In this document: positions 33,957 through 42,530 of the stretch, piece after piece | How the letters are laid out: every line of letters begins with the position of its first letter | Position numbering within the stretch: position 1 is the first letter of the stretch | DNA from: Acetobacter oryzifermentans | GTDB taxonomy: Bacteria; Pseudomonadota; Alphaproteobacteria; Acetobacterales; Acetobacteraceae | DNA length: 64,000 nt | Reading direction: 5' to 3' | Assembly (NCBI RefSeq): GCF_001628715.1 | Contig: NZ_CP011120.1 | Location: 2,314,501 to 2,378,500, forward strand | Translations under genes and position numbers: made by a program | The notes under the pieces: model-generated | What the model saw: only the letters and a program-made list of their open reading frames with translations | The model's database searches: none | Told to the model about the DNA's origin: nothing

Positions 33957-34354
33957 GTGACCAGACCCAACCCTACACCGACAACAGCTGTTCTCGTCGC
34001 TATCGATGTTGCCAAATCACGCAATGAAGTCTTGATTGAGGTGCCCGGTAATCGACGGCGTCGACGCCTGACTGTGGCCAACACGCGCACAGAACATGAC
34101 CGTTTCATTGCAGAACTGCAGGCCCTGGCACCGCGGCCGGTCATTGTTGGCTTCGAACCGACCGGACATTATCATCGTCCGCTGGCCTGGCGCCTCGTGC
34201 AGGCCGGGTTTGATGCACGCCTGATTTCTTCGGTCGCTCTGGCCCGCACGCGAGAGGCGCTGCACAACGGCTGGGACAAGAATGACCCCAAGGATGCGCA
34301 GGTCATCCTGCACATGCTCCAGATTGGCGCAGCCAAACCATATCATGATCCTCT
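33957..34354 (+). pseudogene. IS110-family transposase, N-terminal fragment
   Basis: The frame starts with GTG at 33957 behind GGGGAG. It encodes the DEDD-type N-terminal domain: TTAVLVAIDVAKSRNEV (first Asp), PVIVGFEPTGHYHRPLAW (Glu) and NDPKDAQVILHML (two Asp). After about 132 codons the sequence switches to an inverted piece of the esterase gene, so the C-terminal serine-containing domain is missing. The open frame runs on to 34820 only by chance. Confidence 0.85.
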
Positions 34355-34860
34355 TGGCAAGCGCATTGAGCATAACGAAATCGTGGATCGTCGCGTTATA
34401 GCGGGTCGTTATGACCGGCACGCCAGCTTCGACCAGGCGTCGGGCGTAGGCCTCGCCCTCGTCACGCAGGACATCGTTTTCATCTGTAATGACCAGCGCT
34501 GGCGCCTGCCCGTGCAGGATGGAGTCCGGCGTGTTCAGCGGCGAGACATGCGGCTGGGCGCGATCCGTGCCGGCAGGCAGATACTGGTTCCAGAAATAAT
34601 CCATGGCTTTCGCTGTCAGCCAGGGGCCACTGGCGAACTCGCGATAGGATCCGTCATTCATTGCGGCATCGGTCACCGGATAGAACAGGAGCTGGGCTAC
34701 GGGCCTGGGTCCATGCCGCTCTGCAACGAGGGCGGAGACGACCGCAAGACGCCGGCGGCCACCGCCGCAGTCGCCCAAGCGGCTCATTTCCTACGCGATG
34801 CCTTTACGAAGGTAAAGTGATAGAACAGAAGCGGTCTGAAGCAATTCCCTCCAAAAAGAG
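34350..34860. repeat. Rearranged second copy of the esterase gene 3' half
   Basis: 34350 to about 34746 is the reverse complement of about 31735-32131 in the esterase gene (at least one mismatch seen). Then 34747-34860 is a direct copy of about 32129-32243, which carries the esterase C-terminus and some downstream bases (about two mismatches). So this copy has an inverted ~395-base core joined to a forward tail, and its left end is fused to the IS110 fragment. It does not encode a working enzyme. Confidence 0.88.
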
Positions 34861-35309
34861 GTAACGCTTCAGCCTCGCGCTGGCCGCAGTTTCTGCTCCG
34901 TCCCTCAGGCACTGACCATGCACCTATCGCTGGCATGACGACTGCATATATGCGGGGTCTCATGAGACGGACAGCTCTCGCCCGACGAAGTCGGTTGATC
35001 AAGTTGACCTTCAGGAGACGCCCATTTGTGTCGTGACAGTCGATTGCACGAATGACCGCTTTTCCAGTCTACCGTCCAACTGCCGACATTCTGCTTACCC
35101 CCCATTGCAGCCATTCCCAAGAATATGGTGGCTCTATTCGACGCCAGCCGACACATAGTGCCTGGCAGACAGATGCTGGCAGCACAGTACGATCCAGAAG
35201 GAAGATAACGTAGTGCTTCTCCTTACCAAAGGAGTCAGAAATCTGTCAGGACTTTGAGTGGATGTCGAAATCACTCACACCATGAAGCTGAGGAGCAAAA
35301 GCCCCTCGC
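34861..35309. other. Gene-free region
   Basis: About 450 bases between the rearranged esterase copy and the methyltransferase. Composition is mixed and no frame, repeat or known element could be supported. It probably marks the right edge of the GC-rich cargo block. Confidence 0.4.
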
Positions 35310-36071
35310 TCATCCAACACGCCTGAAAAAAACGGAATGCGCAGGCTGCGTTGTTTTGTGCCGTCGCAGAGGTATAAAGCCGTACTGCTTAAAGAGCATG
35401 GTCAGATTGGTTTCATTAAACCATTGCAGATGCTCCGGCGGACAGATATCGGGCCATGCCGCCAGATTCTGCGGTGTAGCCCGGTGGCCCGCATCCGGTG
35501 CAGAGAGATAGACAACCGCGTTTGGCCGTGTGATGGCCCGAAGGGTTTCCATGAACATCACAGGACTTCTCAGATGCTCCAGCAATTCTGACGAAAACAC
35601 AAAATCAAAGCGCAGCTCCCGTTTTGCAAAGGCTTCAATATCCTCGGCAAAAAACCTCTGCTCTGGAAAACTGCGCCGTGCAAAGGCAATGCTGTTCTCG
35701 CTCAGATCAACCCCCGTGCCACTTCGCGCAAAACGACACAGAGCCGACAGCATGTGTCCACCGCCACACCCCAGATCCACTATGTCACGATGATACACAT
35801 ATGGAATAAACCACAGACTCCGCCAGAATGCGCGCCACCGGCGGGAGCGATCCTTGGGATAGAAATCCGCACACGCGCCCCGGTAGGTCGTCGCATAATA
35901 GGCGGCGATAACCGCCTCAGTCGGCATGGGATCAACAAACAGGAACGCGCAGTTTGAACAGCGCACAATCCTGTAACCATTCTTCTCAAGCTGTGGGTGA
36001 CACACAGCGTGACACACTGGACACGTCACAGCAGGACGCACCGAGACATCAGGCATCGGGGAGAAATCCAT
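35310..36071 (-). CDS. Class I SAM methyltransferase with N-terminal zinc-ribbon-like knuckles
   Basis: A 253-residue protein. Residues ~15-45 have two Cys pairs (CPVCHAVC and RCSNCAF), as in a zinc ribbon. Then a Rossmann methyltransferase domain: DIVDLGCGGGHMLSALCRF (motif I), DFVFSSELLEHL (motif IV-like) and CPPEHLQWF. The Cys2-Cys2 plus Methyltransf_11/23 layout is typical of small-molecule or sugar methyltransferases in surface polysaccharide clusters. The substrate is unknown. It opens a phage-like, moderate-GC segment and is probably cargo. Confidence 0.8.
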   Translation of the reverse strand: MDFSPMPDVSVRPAVTCPVCHAVCHPQLEKNGYRIVRCSNCAFLFVDPMPTEAVIAAYYATTYRGACADFYPKDRSRRWRAFWRSLWFIPYVYHRDIVDLGCGGGHMLSALCRFARSGTGVDLSENSIAFARRSFPEQRFFAEDIEAFAKRELRFDFVFSSELLEHLRSPVMFMETLRAITRPNAVVYLSAPDAGHRATPQNLAAWPDICPPEHLQWFNETNLTMLFKQYGFIPLRRHKTTQPAHSVFFRRVG

Positions 36072-36158
36072 TTTTTCAACTGGAGATTATTGTGAGGACA
36101 TCGGTCGCAACGAGAGACTGGATGTCCTCACAGCACAGCTTTCCTACTGGAAAACCGT

Positions 36159-36662
36159 TTAGCCGTGGAATGTTCTCAGGAATTTATACTGATGTGTCGG
36201 ACCATCCCATCTCCAGACAGGCTGTGTGCTGCCCGGTTGCCCAAAAGACAGATCATGCACGCCATCCTGTGTGGTCGACAGAACGGTTATATCGACAGCA
36301 CCATTGTGCCAGACAACCCGATTGTCACGATCGAGAACAGTGAGTTCACCCCCTGTCTGCCCCCAACATGAATCTGGATCATAGGTCACGGTCGCACCCT
36401 GCAGAACACCACCAAGATCAAAATGTAGAACGCCGATCCTGTTCCGGTTCCCACAGACATTTTTATATCCGTGTGCGGTTTTTTCCAGATCAGGAACATG
36501 CCGCAATACGGCATCATCTTTTGCTGTTGCAACAGGCAGGTCACTGCCCGGATAGCTTTTTAACTCGTGAAACGCCGTTCCCGCATCCTGTGCCTGCGCT
36601 GTCGACACCAGACCACTGGCCGCACAGAGCATGAGAGACAGAGTTATCATTTTTCTTGTCAT
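36159..36662 (-). CDS. Exported protein of unknown function
   Basis: A 167-residue protein with a signal peptide (MTRKMITLSLMLCAASGLVSTAQA) and a strand-rich mature part (GVLHFDLGGVLQGATVTYDP, GELTVLDRDNRVVWHNGAVD). It has one Cys pair (NVCGNRN, DSCWGQT) that may bond. No family is recognised. The start at 36662 has GGAAAATAGAAAATG-like upstream spacing, a weak ribosome site. It lies between the methyltransferase and three small genes on the same strand. Function is unknown. Confidence 0.65.
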   Translation of the reverse strand: MTRKMITLSLMLCAASGLVSTAQAQDAGTAFHELKSYPGSDLPVATAKDDAVLRHVPDLEKTAHGYKNVCGNRNRIGVLHFDLGGVLQGATVTYDPDSCWGQTGGELTVLDRDNRVVWHNGAVDITVLSTTQDGVHDLSFGQPGSTQPVWRWDGPTHQYKFLRTFHG

Positions 36663-36737
36663 TTTCTATTTTCCTGTAATCGTATTTTAGAAATAGCGTC
36701 TCATTGGTCGGCTGGATGAGAGGTCCCTGCCCTCTCG

Positions 36738-37025
36738 TCACTCCACACCGTAGAGCTGACGCCTGTGAGCATCAGCGTCGCATTTCTTGCGCACTTCTTT
36801 AACGCTCCCCCACAGGCCGATCCCTGCAGCAAAGGCAATGAAGGGGTGCCACCAAAGTCCAATCGCAACACCACACAGAACCTGCCCCATCACACTGCCA
36901 TGCTGTGCGATCCGGTATTCTTCTCTATGCTTGGCTTCAATTTCCCCGAATTCGGCTTCATACTCGGCCCGACGCTGCTCCAGCCGACTGGAAGACTGCG
37001 CGCCAGATGCATCGTGCTCACCCAT
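36738..37025 (-). CDS. Small coiled-coil membrane protein
   Basis: A 95-residue protein: a charged helix likely to coil (RLEQRRAEYEAEFGEIEAKH), then one or two hydrophobic segments (VMGQVLCGVAIGLWWHPFIA, FAAGIGLWGSV), and a basic tail. The ATG at 37025 overlaps the stop of the upstream 45-codon gene by eight bases, so the two are coupled. Small paired membrane proteins of this sort are common in phage and plasmid regions. Function is unknown. Confidence 0.6.
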   Translation of the reverse strand: MGEHDASGAQSSSRLEQRRAEYEAEFGEIEAKHREEYRIAQHGSVMGQVLCGVAIGLWWHPFIAFAAGIGLWGSVKEVRKKCDADAHRRQLYGVE

Positions 37026-37155
37026 GAAACACCTCATGCACAAGACCGGCGACAATCAGCATGATCCCCACTGGTATCATGATGTCCGTTGCCAGAAAGA
37101 CCGCACCCAGCCCGATGACCGCAATCACAACGAGCCCGCCTAGCAGTGTCAGCAT
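37018..37155 (-). CDS. 45-residue membrane protein
   Basis: A very short gene starting MLTLLGGLVVIAVIGLGAVF and ending HEVFHG. It is almost wholly hydrophobic, with two likely membrane helices and a short turn near ATDIMIPVG. Support comes from a good GGGAGGCG ribosome site before the ATG at 37155 and the ATGGGTGA overlap with the next gene. Such small proteins may be membrane anchors, holin-like or toxin-like; none can be chosen from sequence alone. Confidence 0.6.
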   Translation of the reverse strand: MLTLLGGLVVIAVIGLGAVFLATDIMIPVGIMLIVAGLVHEVFHG

Positions 37156-37181
37156 CTACGCCTCCCGTCCTGTTTATTCAC

Positions 37182-37418
37182 TTAAAGCCGCCCGATATCA
37201 CGACACAGGCCCAGCAGATGCGAGAGCCGCTGCTGCAGGACAGAGCCCAGAACGATCAGCCCTTCCAGCAGACGGGCTCCATCACTATCGCCACGCAGAT
37301 CATCCAGCCGGCTTCTGAGCAATCCGTGCTCCAGTTCCACCAGCCTGAACACGTCGTGCAGGCCGGCATGTAACTCTTCGAGACGAGGATCCGAGGTATT
37401 TTCATAAGACGCAGACAT
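37182..37418 (-). CDS. Small helical protein of unknown function
   Basis: A 78-residue protein, helical and charged (LEELHAGLHDVFRLVELEHG, LLEGLIVLGSVLQQRLSHLL). AAGGGATT stands before the start; two ATG codons in tandem are possible (37421, 37418). It heads a three-gene set read away from the phage-type repressor at 37575, so it may be an early gene under that repressor. It resembles in style, though not clearly in sequence, the 69-residue protein at 39365-39574. Confidence 0.55.
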   Translation of the reverse strand: MSASYENTSDPRLEELHAGLHDVFRLVELEHGLLRSRLDDLRGDSDGARLLEGLIVLGSVLQQRLSHLLGLCRDIGRL

Positions 37419-37574
37419 CATAATCCCTTCGACAAGACGAGGGTTTCATGCGAAGTTCAGCTTGCAAACCACGACGCCTCGCACATTAACCTTTCTCAAT
37501 TCATACGATGTTCCGACTATACATACAAGCGGTTTTCTGCATATTCCAAGCCTCCCTGTTCTTCTGGAGGTTTA

Positions 37575-38249
37575 ATGTCCCGACGCAACCGAAAGCGCCC
37601 GCTCATGGATGATCAACTGACCCTCATGCGTGAACGGGGAGAGCGGCTCCGTCAGGCGGCTCAGGCCATCGGTATTACACGCGCAGCCAAAGCAGCCGGC
37701 GTGCCCTACACAACCCTGCGCGACTATATGAATGGCGGAGAAATGAAGTTCTCTTCCATCGCCTCTCTGGCACGGGTCTGCGGTGTGTCTCTCGACTGGC
37801 TGGCTTATGGCGTCGGAGAAGAACCACCCCCTCACCAGACACCGGAGGAAGCGCCCGCCAGGGGCGGTCATCAGGCCGTCATCCCCTGGCTGGACAACCG
37901 CGAAGACGGGCTGCGTATCAGCAAAAGCTGGCTTGCCAGAACCTTCCGACAGGATGGCACAGCCTTACGGCTCGTGAGCGTCATTGGGGATGCCATGCTC
38001 CCCACTCTGGTCGAGAACGATCTCGTGATCCTCGATACCGCCAATCAGCAAATTCATGGTAGCGGCCTGTTCGCTCTTGCTGTGGACGACAGTATCCTGA
38101 TCCGGCGACTTGAACGCCGACTGGGAGGCGGCCTGCGCGTCATCGCTGACAATGACCGCTATCCCCCTCAGGATCTGACACAGGACGAAGCCTCCGACCT
38201 GAAGATTGTCGGGGAAGTGCTCTGGACTGGGGGCGTTCCCAAGCGTTAA
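37575..38249 (+). CDS. Phage-type repressor (HTH plus S24 fold) lacking cleavage residues
   Basis: A 224-residue CI/LexA-like repressor. The N-terminal HTH (GITRAAKAAGVPYTTLRDYM, residues ~33-55) is followed by a Pro-rich hinge and a C-terminal S24 fold (RLVSVIGDAMLPTLVENDLV, then SILIRRLERRLGGGLRVIAD). In self-cleaving relatives the nucleophile is the Ser of GDSM and the base a Lys in the VKRL strand. Here these positions are Ala (GDAM) and Arg (LIRRL). It should bind and dimerise but not self-cleave after DNA damage. It is divergent from a small-gene operon. Confidence 0.85.
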   Translation: MSRRNRKRPLMDDQLTLMRERGERLRQAAQAIGITRAAKAAGVPYTTLRDYMNGGEMKFSSIASLARVCGVSLDWLAYGVGEEPPPHQTPEEAPARGGHQAVIPWLDNREDGLRISKSWLARTFRQDGTALRLVSVIGDAMLPTLVENDLVILDTANQQIHGSGLFALAVDDSILIRRLERRLGGGLRVIADNDRYPPQDLTQDEASDLKIVGEVLWTGGVPKR

Positions 38250-38394
38250 GAAGCCCCGAGAAAGGCTCCGCAATGCGCTACAAATGATTTTTCGTAGATT
38301 ATAGTCATTTTTTCGCTTGTTGCATGGGTTTCTTCGCAGTATTTGTTCCTGAGAAATGCCGCCTGTTTTCTGGCGGCGATCTCAGGAGTTCTCT

Positions 38395-39273
38395 GTGCTG
38401 TTCTCCCCTGCCCTTCCCCCGCTGACAGAAACCAGGCCGGGTCAGGCTGCACTTGCCCCGTTCGGCAGCTATCCCATGACACGCCGCCAGCACCTTGCCC
38501 GCATGCTGATGCATGAACGCCCGCTCGGACGAGGACGCTTACGGCGTGTCGCAGTCTCATGGTTCCAGCAGGGACCCCAGATCGTAGATGGCACCTTGTT
38601 TGGCTATCGGGTCAGATTTTATCCGCGCGATAACCAGACCGATGCCAAGGGTGCGGTCTGTGGTGCACTTTATAAGAGACGTGAACTTTGCTGGCTACGC
38701 CGCATTCTCTCCCCGGACGCCAGTTTCGTGGATATTGGCGCAAATATGGGGTTTTTCTCCCTGTACGCGGCCCGTTGCCACACACGTAAAATTTTAGCGG
38801 TTGAAGCCAATCCGGTTCTGATGGATCGGTTTCGGGAAACACTCGCCCTGAATGAGCCCCTTCCGATCTGGTGCGTTTCCTGCGCGGCGGGCGCGACATC
38901 GGGAAATGGACAACTGAGGCCCCGCCACCATGACCTCGGCAGCGGCCAGATCTCCGCCGTCACTTACAAAAAAACACAGACGGGACAACAGGCGGCAACC
39001 ATCTCCGTTCGTCCTCTCAAAGATATTGTCCAGGAAGCTGGTCTAAAGACCATCACTCTGATGAAGCTTGATATCGAAGGAATGGAACATGCTGTGCTGG
39101 ACACCTATTTTAGAGATGTCTCTCCGATGCTTTATCCGCAACACCTGATTCTGGAACGTCCCGTCCGCCGAGAGGCGCAACAGGCCCTGGAGCATCTGCT
39201 GATTGCCAGTTCACTTTACAGGATCAGCGGACGCACACGCGCCAATCTTCTTCTGTCACGAAACCCTTCATAA
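38395..39273 (+). CDS. FkbM-family SAM methyltransferase
   Basis: About 292 residues. The FkbM domain covers the middle: SFVDIGANMGFFSLYAARCH (motif I, SAM binding), ILAVEANPVLMDRFRETLAL, and TLMKLDIEGMEHAVLDTYF, the hallmark of the family. FkbM proteins O-methylate sugars or polyketides. The start chosen is a GTG at 38395 six bases past AGGAG; an ATG at 38356 is in frame but has a poor site. It is the second methyltransferase of the phage-like segment and may alter a surface glycan. The substrate is unknown. Confidence 0.82.
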   Translation: MLFSPALPPLTETRPGQAALAPFGSYPMTRRQHLARMLMHERPLGRGRLRRVAVSWFQQGPQIVDGTLFGYRVRFYPRDNQTDAKGAVCGALYKRRELCWLRRILSPDASFVDIGANMGFFSLYAARCHTRKILAVEANPVLMDRFRETLALNEPLPIWCVSCAAGATSGNGQLRPRHHDLGSGQISAVTYKKTQTGQQAATISVRPLKDIVQEAGLKTITLMKLDIEGMEHAVLDTYFRDVSPMLYPQHLILERPVRREAQQALEHLLIASSLYRISGRTRANLLLSRNPS

Positions 39274-39364
39274 GAAACGATAGATTTCAAAAACAGGATC
39301 ATTGTTTCAAAGATTTCCTCTATCTGGAAAAACTGCTGCCTGCGAACAGGCAGCAGCGTTAAGA

Positions 39365-39574
39365 TCAGCTCTGGTTTGCAGAGGCTTCCAGCGCTTCACA
39401 CGCGCGTTCAAGCTTCTCGGTCAGATCCGAGGACAGCAAGATGAGGCCATCCAGAGTATCTGTTGAGCCATCACGCACTTCTTTCAGGCCGGCAATAAGT
39501 GCTGCACGCATGATCAGCATGACTTCATAGACATCCTGAACGGGCGTCGAGGTCGCACAGAATTGATTTGACAT
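39365..39574 (-). CDS. Small helical protein of unknown function
   Basis: A 69-residue frame (MSNQFCATSTPVQDVYEVML, AALIAGLKEVRDGSTDTLDG, LTEKLERACEALEASANQS), acidic and helical. AGAAAGAAAA before the ATG gives a modest ribosome site. A similar-sized helical gene lies at 37182-37418 and both may be small phage-type proteins. Function is unknown. Confidence 0.5.
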   Translation of the reverse strand: MSNQFCATSTPVQDVYEVMLIMRAALIAGLKEVRDGSTDTLDGLILLSSDLTEKLERACEALEASANQS

Positions 39575-39862
39575 GGATAATTTTCTTTCTGAAAAGTCGT
39601 TATCCTCAAATGAAGAAGAAAAACCTCACGCGCAGTCTCACGGGAACCCCGATGACACACGCACACGATGATCTCTTCCTTTTTGGGGAGAAGGGCGACA
39701 ACCCTTCGAAAGCTTCTCAAATTCTCAAAAAGACTAAGGAAAATGACGAACTTCCACGAGTCAGGTGACTTACGGAAACCAATCAAACGGCAGCCGCAGA
39801 TTACCCAGAGGAAAAAGGGACTGCACAAAGCAGCCCCTTCCCGTCCTTATCCTTTTGATCTG

Positions 39863-40525
39863 TTACTCAAAGTCACGGTAGACGCGGTCTTCCATCATTT
39901 GCCACCCCACGGCTTTCCCGAATGGTTCTGACATTGGGGGCGGTAGTGTGCGGGCAACAGAAAGCGCTGCCAGCATATTCAAACGGCTCTCGGCAAGAAG
40001 GTGACGTAGGACAACACGTGCCTGCATCATGCGGGTAAACGATTCACATTCAAACCAGGGAACTTCAAAACTGGGCTGAAGATACTCGACAATTTCGGCA
40101 AGAGAATAGTCGCTGCTTTTACCCAAATTATAAATCCGGGCGAGCTTATGGAGACAGAGATGATGCGGCCGCTCTCCCCAGGGGGCACCGAGAAGTCGAT
40201 GCAGGAAGGAGACATTATAACCGGCAAGACAGAGGGGCAGTGCTTGATTATGTGGAAACACAGCGTTGAAGATACGATCTTCAACGACAAAGTCACTTCC
40301 TCCCCGCTCCCCCGGGACTTTCTGCAACACCCCCTGAAAGACGCCGCCGTTCACATCGGTAAATGTGTGATCAGGCCGCATCACCAGATCGCAATACGCA
40401 AGCGATATCGGCAACCCCTCTGCAAGCTGAGGCTGTCCGGGCCCTATCGGCGCAATATCGAGGAGCCGAATTGTGCCTTCGCTCCATCGCGGCAATGTAG
40501 TCGTATCTTCTTTTACTATTGTCAT
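39863..40525 (-). CDS. Protein of unknown function, possibly a degenerate exonuclease fold
   Basis: A 220-residue protein. The order of parts loosely recalls an RNase H-fold exonuclease: a first strand (PISLAYCDLVMRPD), a middle segment CLAGYNVSFLHRLLG resembling the HNxxFD motif, and YSLAEIVEYL as a later helix. The catalytic acids are not convincingly in place, so it may be a non-catalytic relative or unrelated. Its start is two bases after the stop of the upstream gene on the same strand, so the two form an operon. Function is unknown. Confidence 0.6.
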   Translation of the reverse strand: MTIVKEDTTTLPRWSEGTIRLLDIAPIGPGQPQLAEGLPISLAYCDLVMRPDHTFTDVNGGVFQGVLQKVPGERGGSDFVVEDRIFNAVFPHNQALPLCLAGYNVSFLHRLLGAPWGERPHHLCLHKLARIYNLGKSSDYSLAEIVEYLQPSFEVPWFECESFTRMMQARVVLRHLLAESRLNMLAALSVARTLPPPMSEPFGKAVGWQMMEDRVYRDFE

Positions 40526-40527
40526 GA

Positions 40528-41160
40528 TCAGGCTCCCCGCAGTGCAACATCATCGACTAGATCGATGCAGAGATCTTTCAGCTCCGCGGGACGGGCAAAC
40601 ATGTCGAGCCAAACGACGACTGGTGTTATGTCGAGAGCACGATAAAAGCTGAGACGCTGATCAAGACGTGCAAGCCATCTGCGTTCCTCTTCATTGCGGG
40701 TTATACGATCAGAGCCACAGCAGCCCACGACTTCTATGTAGCGGGAAACATTTCCTTTGCGCAGCGTCAGATCGGCACGAAAAAGCCCTTGATCAAGACA
40801 GATGGGTTCGTGCACATCAACATGCATGTTGCGCCTCTTCAGAGTGCACAGCATCTGGTAGACAATGCGTTCAGGCAGAGAGTCTAGGAGTGTGCCGTCA
40901 GTTGCAACTGGCCCAGAGACAGGCAAATGGGGCCAGAGACCGGCGGCTGTTTGCTGCACGCGTGCCCACTCCTGAGTGCCGCTCTCACCGATGAAAACAA
41001 GATGCTGTCCGGGCGCACCTAAAAATCTGAACATGTGGGAATTGGGCGGTGCGCCCAACGCAAGCGCCATATCTTTGTAAAGCAGAAGGTCTGCATCATT
41101 AGGATAAAAAATGGATGACAGCGCAGACGAACTGCCTGCTGTTGTTGAAAACGTAGCCAT
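40528..41160 (-). CDS. Protein of unknown function with a PD-(D/E)xK-like segment
   Basis: A 210-residue protein. The central part FRADLTLRKGNVSRYIEVVG, with an earlier Glu in LPERIVYQML, has the spacing of a restriction-nuclease-like core, but the final Lys is replaced by Gly. RWLARLDQRLSFYRALDITP and VVVWLDMF complete an alpha/beta pattern. The ATG at 41160 is taken because the frame upstream has an unlikely composition. It is the first gene of a two-gene operon with the gene at 39863. The nuclease idea is a guess. Confidence 0.55.
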   Translation of the reverse strand: MATFSTTAGSSSALSSIFYPNDADLLLYKDMALALGAPPNSHMFRFLGAPGQHLVFIGESGTQEWARVQQTAAGLWPHLPVSGPVATDGTLLDSLPERIVYQMLCTLKRRNMHVDVHEPICLDQGLFRADLTLRKGNVSRYIEVVGCCGSDRITRNEEERRWLARLDQRLSFYRALDITPVVVWLDMFARPAELKDLCIDLVDDVALRGA

Positions 41161-41971
41161 AAAAATTCCAGTAAATGAAGTAAACCCGTAAGGAAGCTGT
41201 GCCGTGAAGGCACCCTTCTTTTTCTGGGGAGGCTGGAAAGCCAACCTCAAACACTGCCCCTTCTTCCGGACCAGCTACCGCTCAAACAGAAACATCACCC
41301 CCTCTCTCCGGAAAGTAGGCACATCACTGCCAACGGCATGCTCAATCAGGCGCAGAAAAAGTTATGCAAGACTTCTTTCGTCTATTTTTCGAGAATTTTA
41401 TCATTTTCACCACCATTAATGTTTGTGGAAAAATCGTTGTATTTTTTGCTTATGATAATTGCTGTATATCAGCACTTTCCAACGCACCTGGACGAGCCAA
41501 GAGGCGGAAAAATTTCACTCTCAATCAATTACTTAAATCTGTTCTTGGACTGACTACCTGGCTGCCGCAAGGCAGTCAGCACGAAGTGTTTTTCGGTGCC
41601 CTGCACCAAAAACACGGTATCGTGCCATCTTTCTCTCTTTTTGACTTATTTAACAGCTTTGTAATGTTATTTATGTCTCTTTCTTTCTCATTCTGGTTTC
41701 TGACAAAGCTGTCGTTCTCTTTCTTCAAAAATGATCCAATCACCACTTAAAACGTCTCTGTATCCGTTTATTTGAGGCTCTAATGTTTATCAGTGAGCTG
41801 TAGAAAATTCTTCACAGAGGCGTTTTAAGGTCTGTTTTTGCCGCTATGGTTGTGGAGTGGCATGGTCGATTTTGCCGCTTTTTCGGGGTCTTTTTTGTTA
41901 AGAATTTTTCCGGAAAAGCGCGGATTCCGTTTTGCCCTCCACTCCGGTTTTTGTCGTGTTTTCGGTGGTTT
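41161..41971. other. AT-rich gene-free region before the repeat array
   Basis: About 800 bases. Several short frames occur but none has a ribosome site or domain. The stretch 41360-41750 is very rich in T on the + strand. Around 41820-41970 the sequence becomes G/T-rich and leads into the tandem repeats. Confidence 0.45.
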
Positions 41972-42450
41972 TTCCTTGGAATAAGGATTTACCCCTGAAA
42001 ATCGTGCGTGAACCCATAAAATCGGGGGGGTTCTATAGGGGGGTTCCTTGGACCAAGGATTTACCCCTGAAAATCGTGCGTGAACCCATAAAATCGGGGG
42101 GGGTTCTATAGGGGGGTTCCTTGGACCAAGGATTTACCCCTGAAAATCGTGCGTGAACCCATAAAATCGGGGGGGGTTCTATAGGGGGATTCCTTGGAAT
42201 AAGGATTTACCCCTGAAAATCGTGCGTGAACCCATAAAATCGGGGGGGTTCTATAGGGGGGTTCCTTGGACCAAGGATTTACCCCTGAAAACCGTGCGTT
42301 AACCCCTAAAATCGGGGGGGTTCTTTCTTGAACGGGCGGTTTCAACTAATTTTCGTGACGGGAACCCCTAAAATCGGGGGGGTTCTATAGGGGGGTTCCT
42401 TGGAATAAGGATTTACCCCTGAAAACCGTGCATAATCGTCAATATAAGGG
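41972..42450. repeat. Tandem array of 72-73 bp repeats with internal palindromes
   Basis: Units begin at about 41972, 42044, 42117, 42190 and 42262, with a further copy at 42396 and a shortened, altered stretch between 42300 and 42395. Each unit has TTCCTTGG, then ATAAGG or CCAAGG (CCTTGGACCAAGG is a perfect dyad), then TTTACCCCTGAAAATCGTGC, then a run of seven G and a run of five or six G. Units are nearly identical apart from the ATA/CCA switch. It does not encode a protein. Iteron-like replication or partition sites are possible. Confidence 0.9.
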
Positions 42451-42530
42451 GGTTCTGCTTTATTCCGTCCTGTTCAACTCATTTTCCTGACGGATTGCCC
42501 AAAATCGGGGAGGTTTGCTACGGCGTGTCG

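Noticed and set aside
34017..34787. A 256-codon esterase-like gene on the minus strand
   Set aside because: It is the inverted fragment of the esterase fused by chance to the IS110 antisense frame; it lacks the signal peptide, the HGAG motif and the GDSVGG nucleophile.
41204..41750. Several short + frames in the AT-rich gap
   Set aside because: Low-complexity Phe/Ser-rich translations with no ribosome site; likely chance.
42106..42345. A 79-codon reading frame on the minus strand over the repeat array
   Set aside because: It only reflects the repeat unit translated; it has repeated sequence, no ribosome site and no domain.
41972..42450. CRISPR array
   Set aside because: The repeats are 72-73 bases long and contiguous, with no unique spacers between short repeats and no cas genes nearby.
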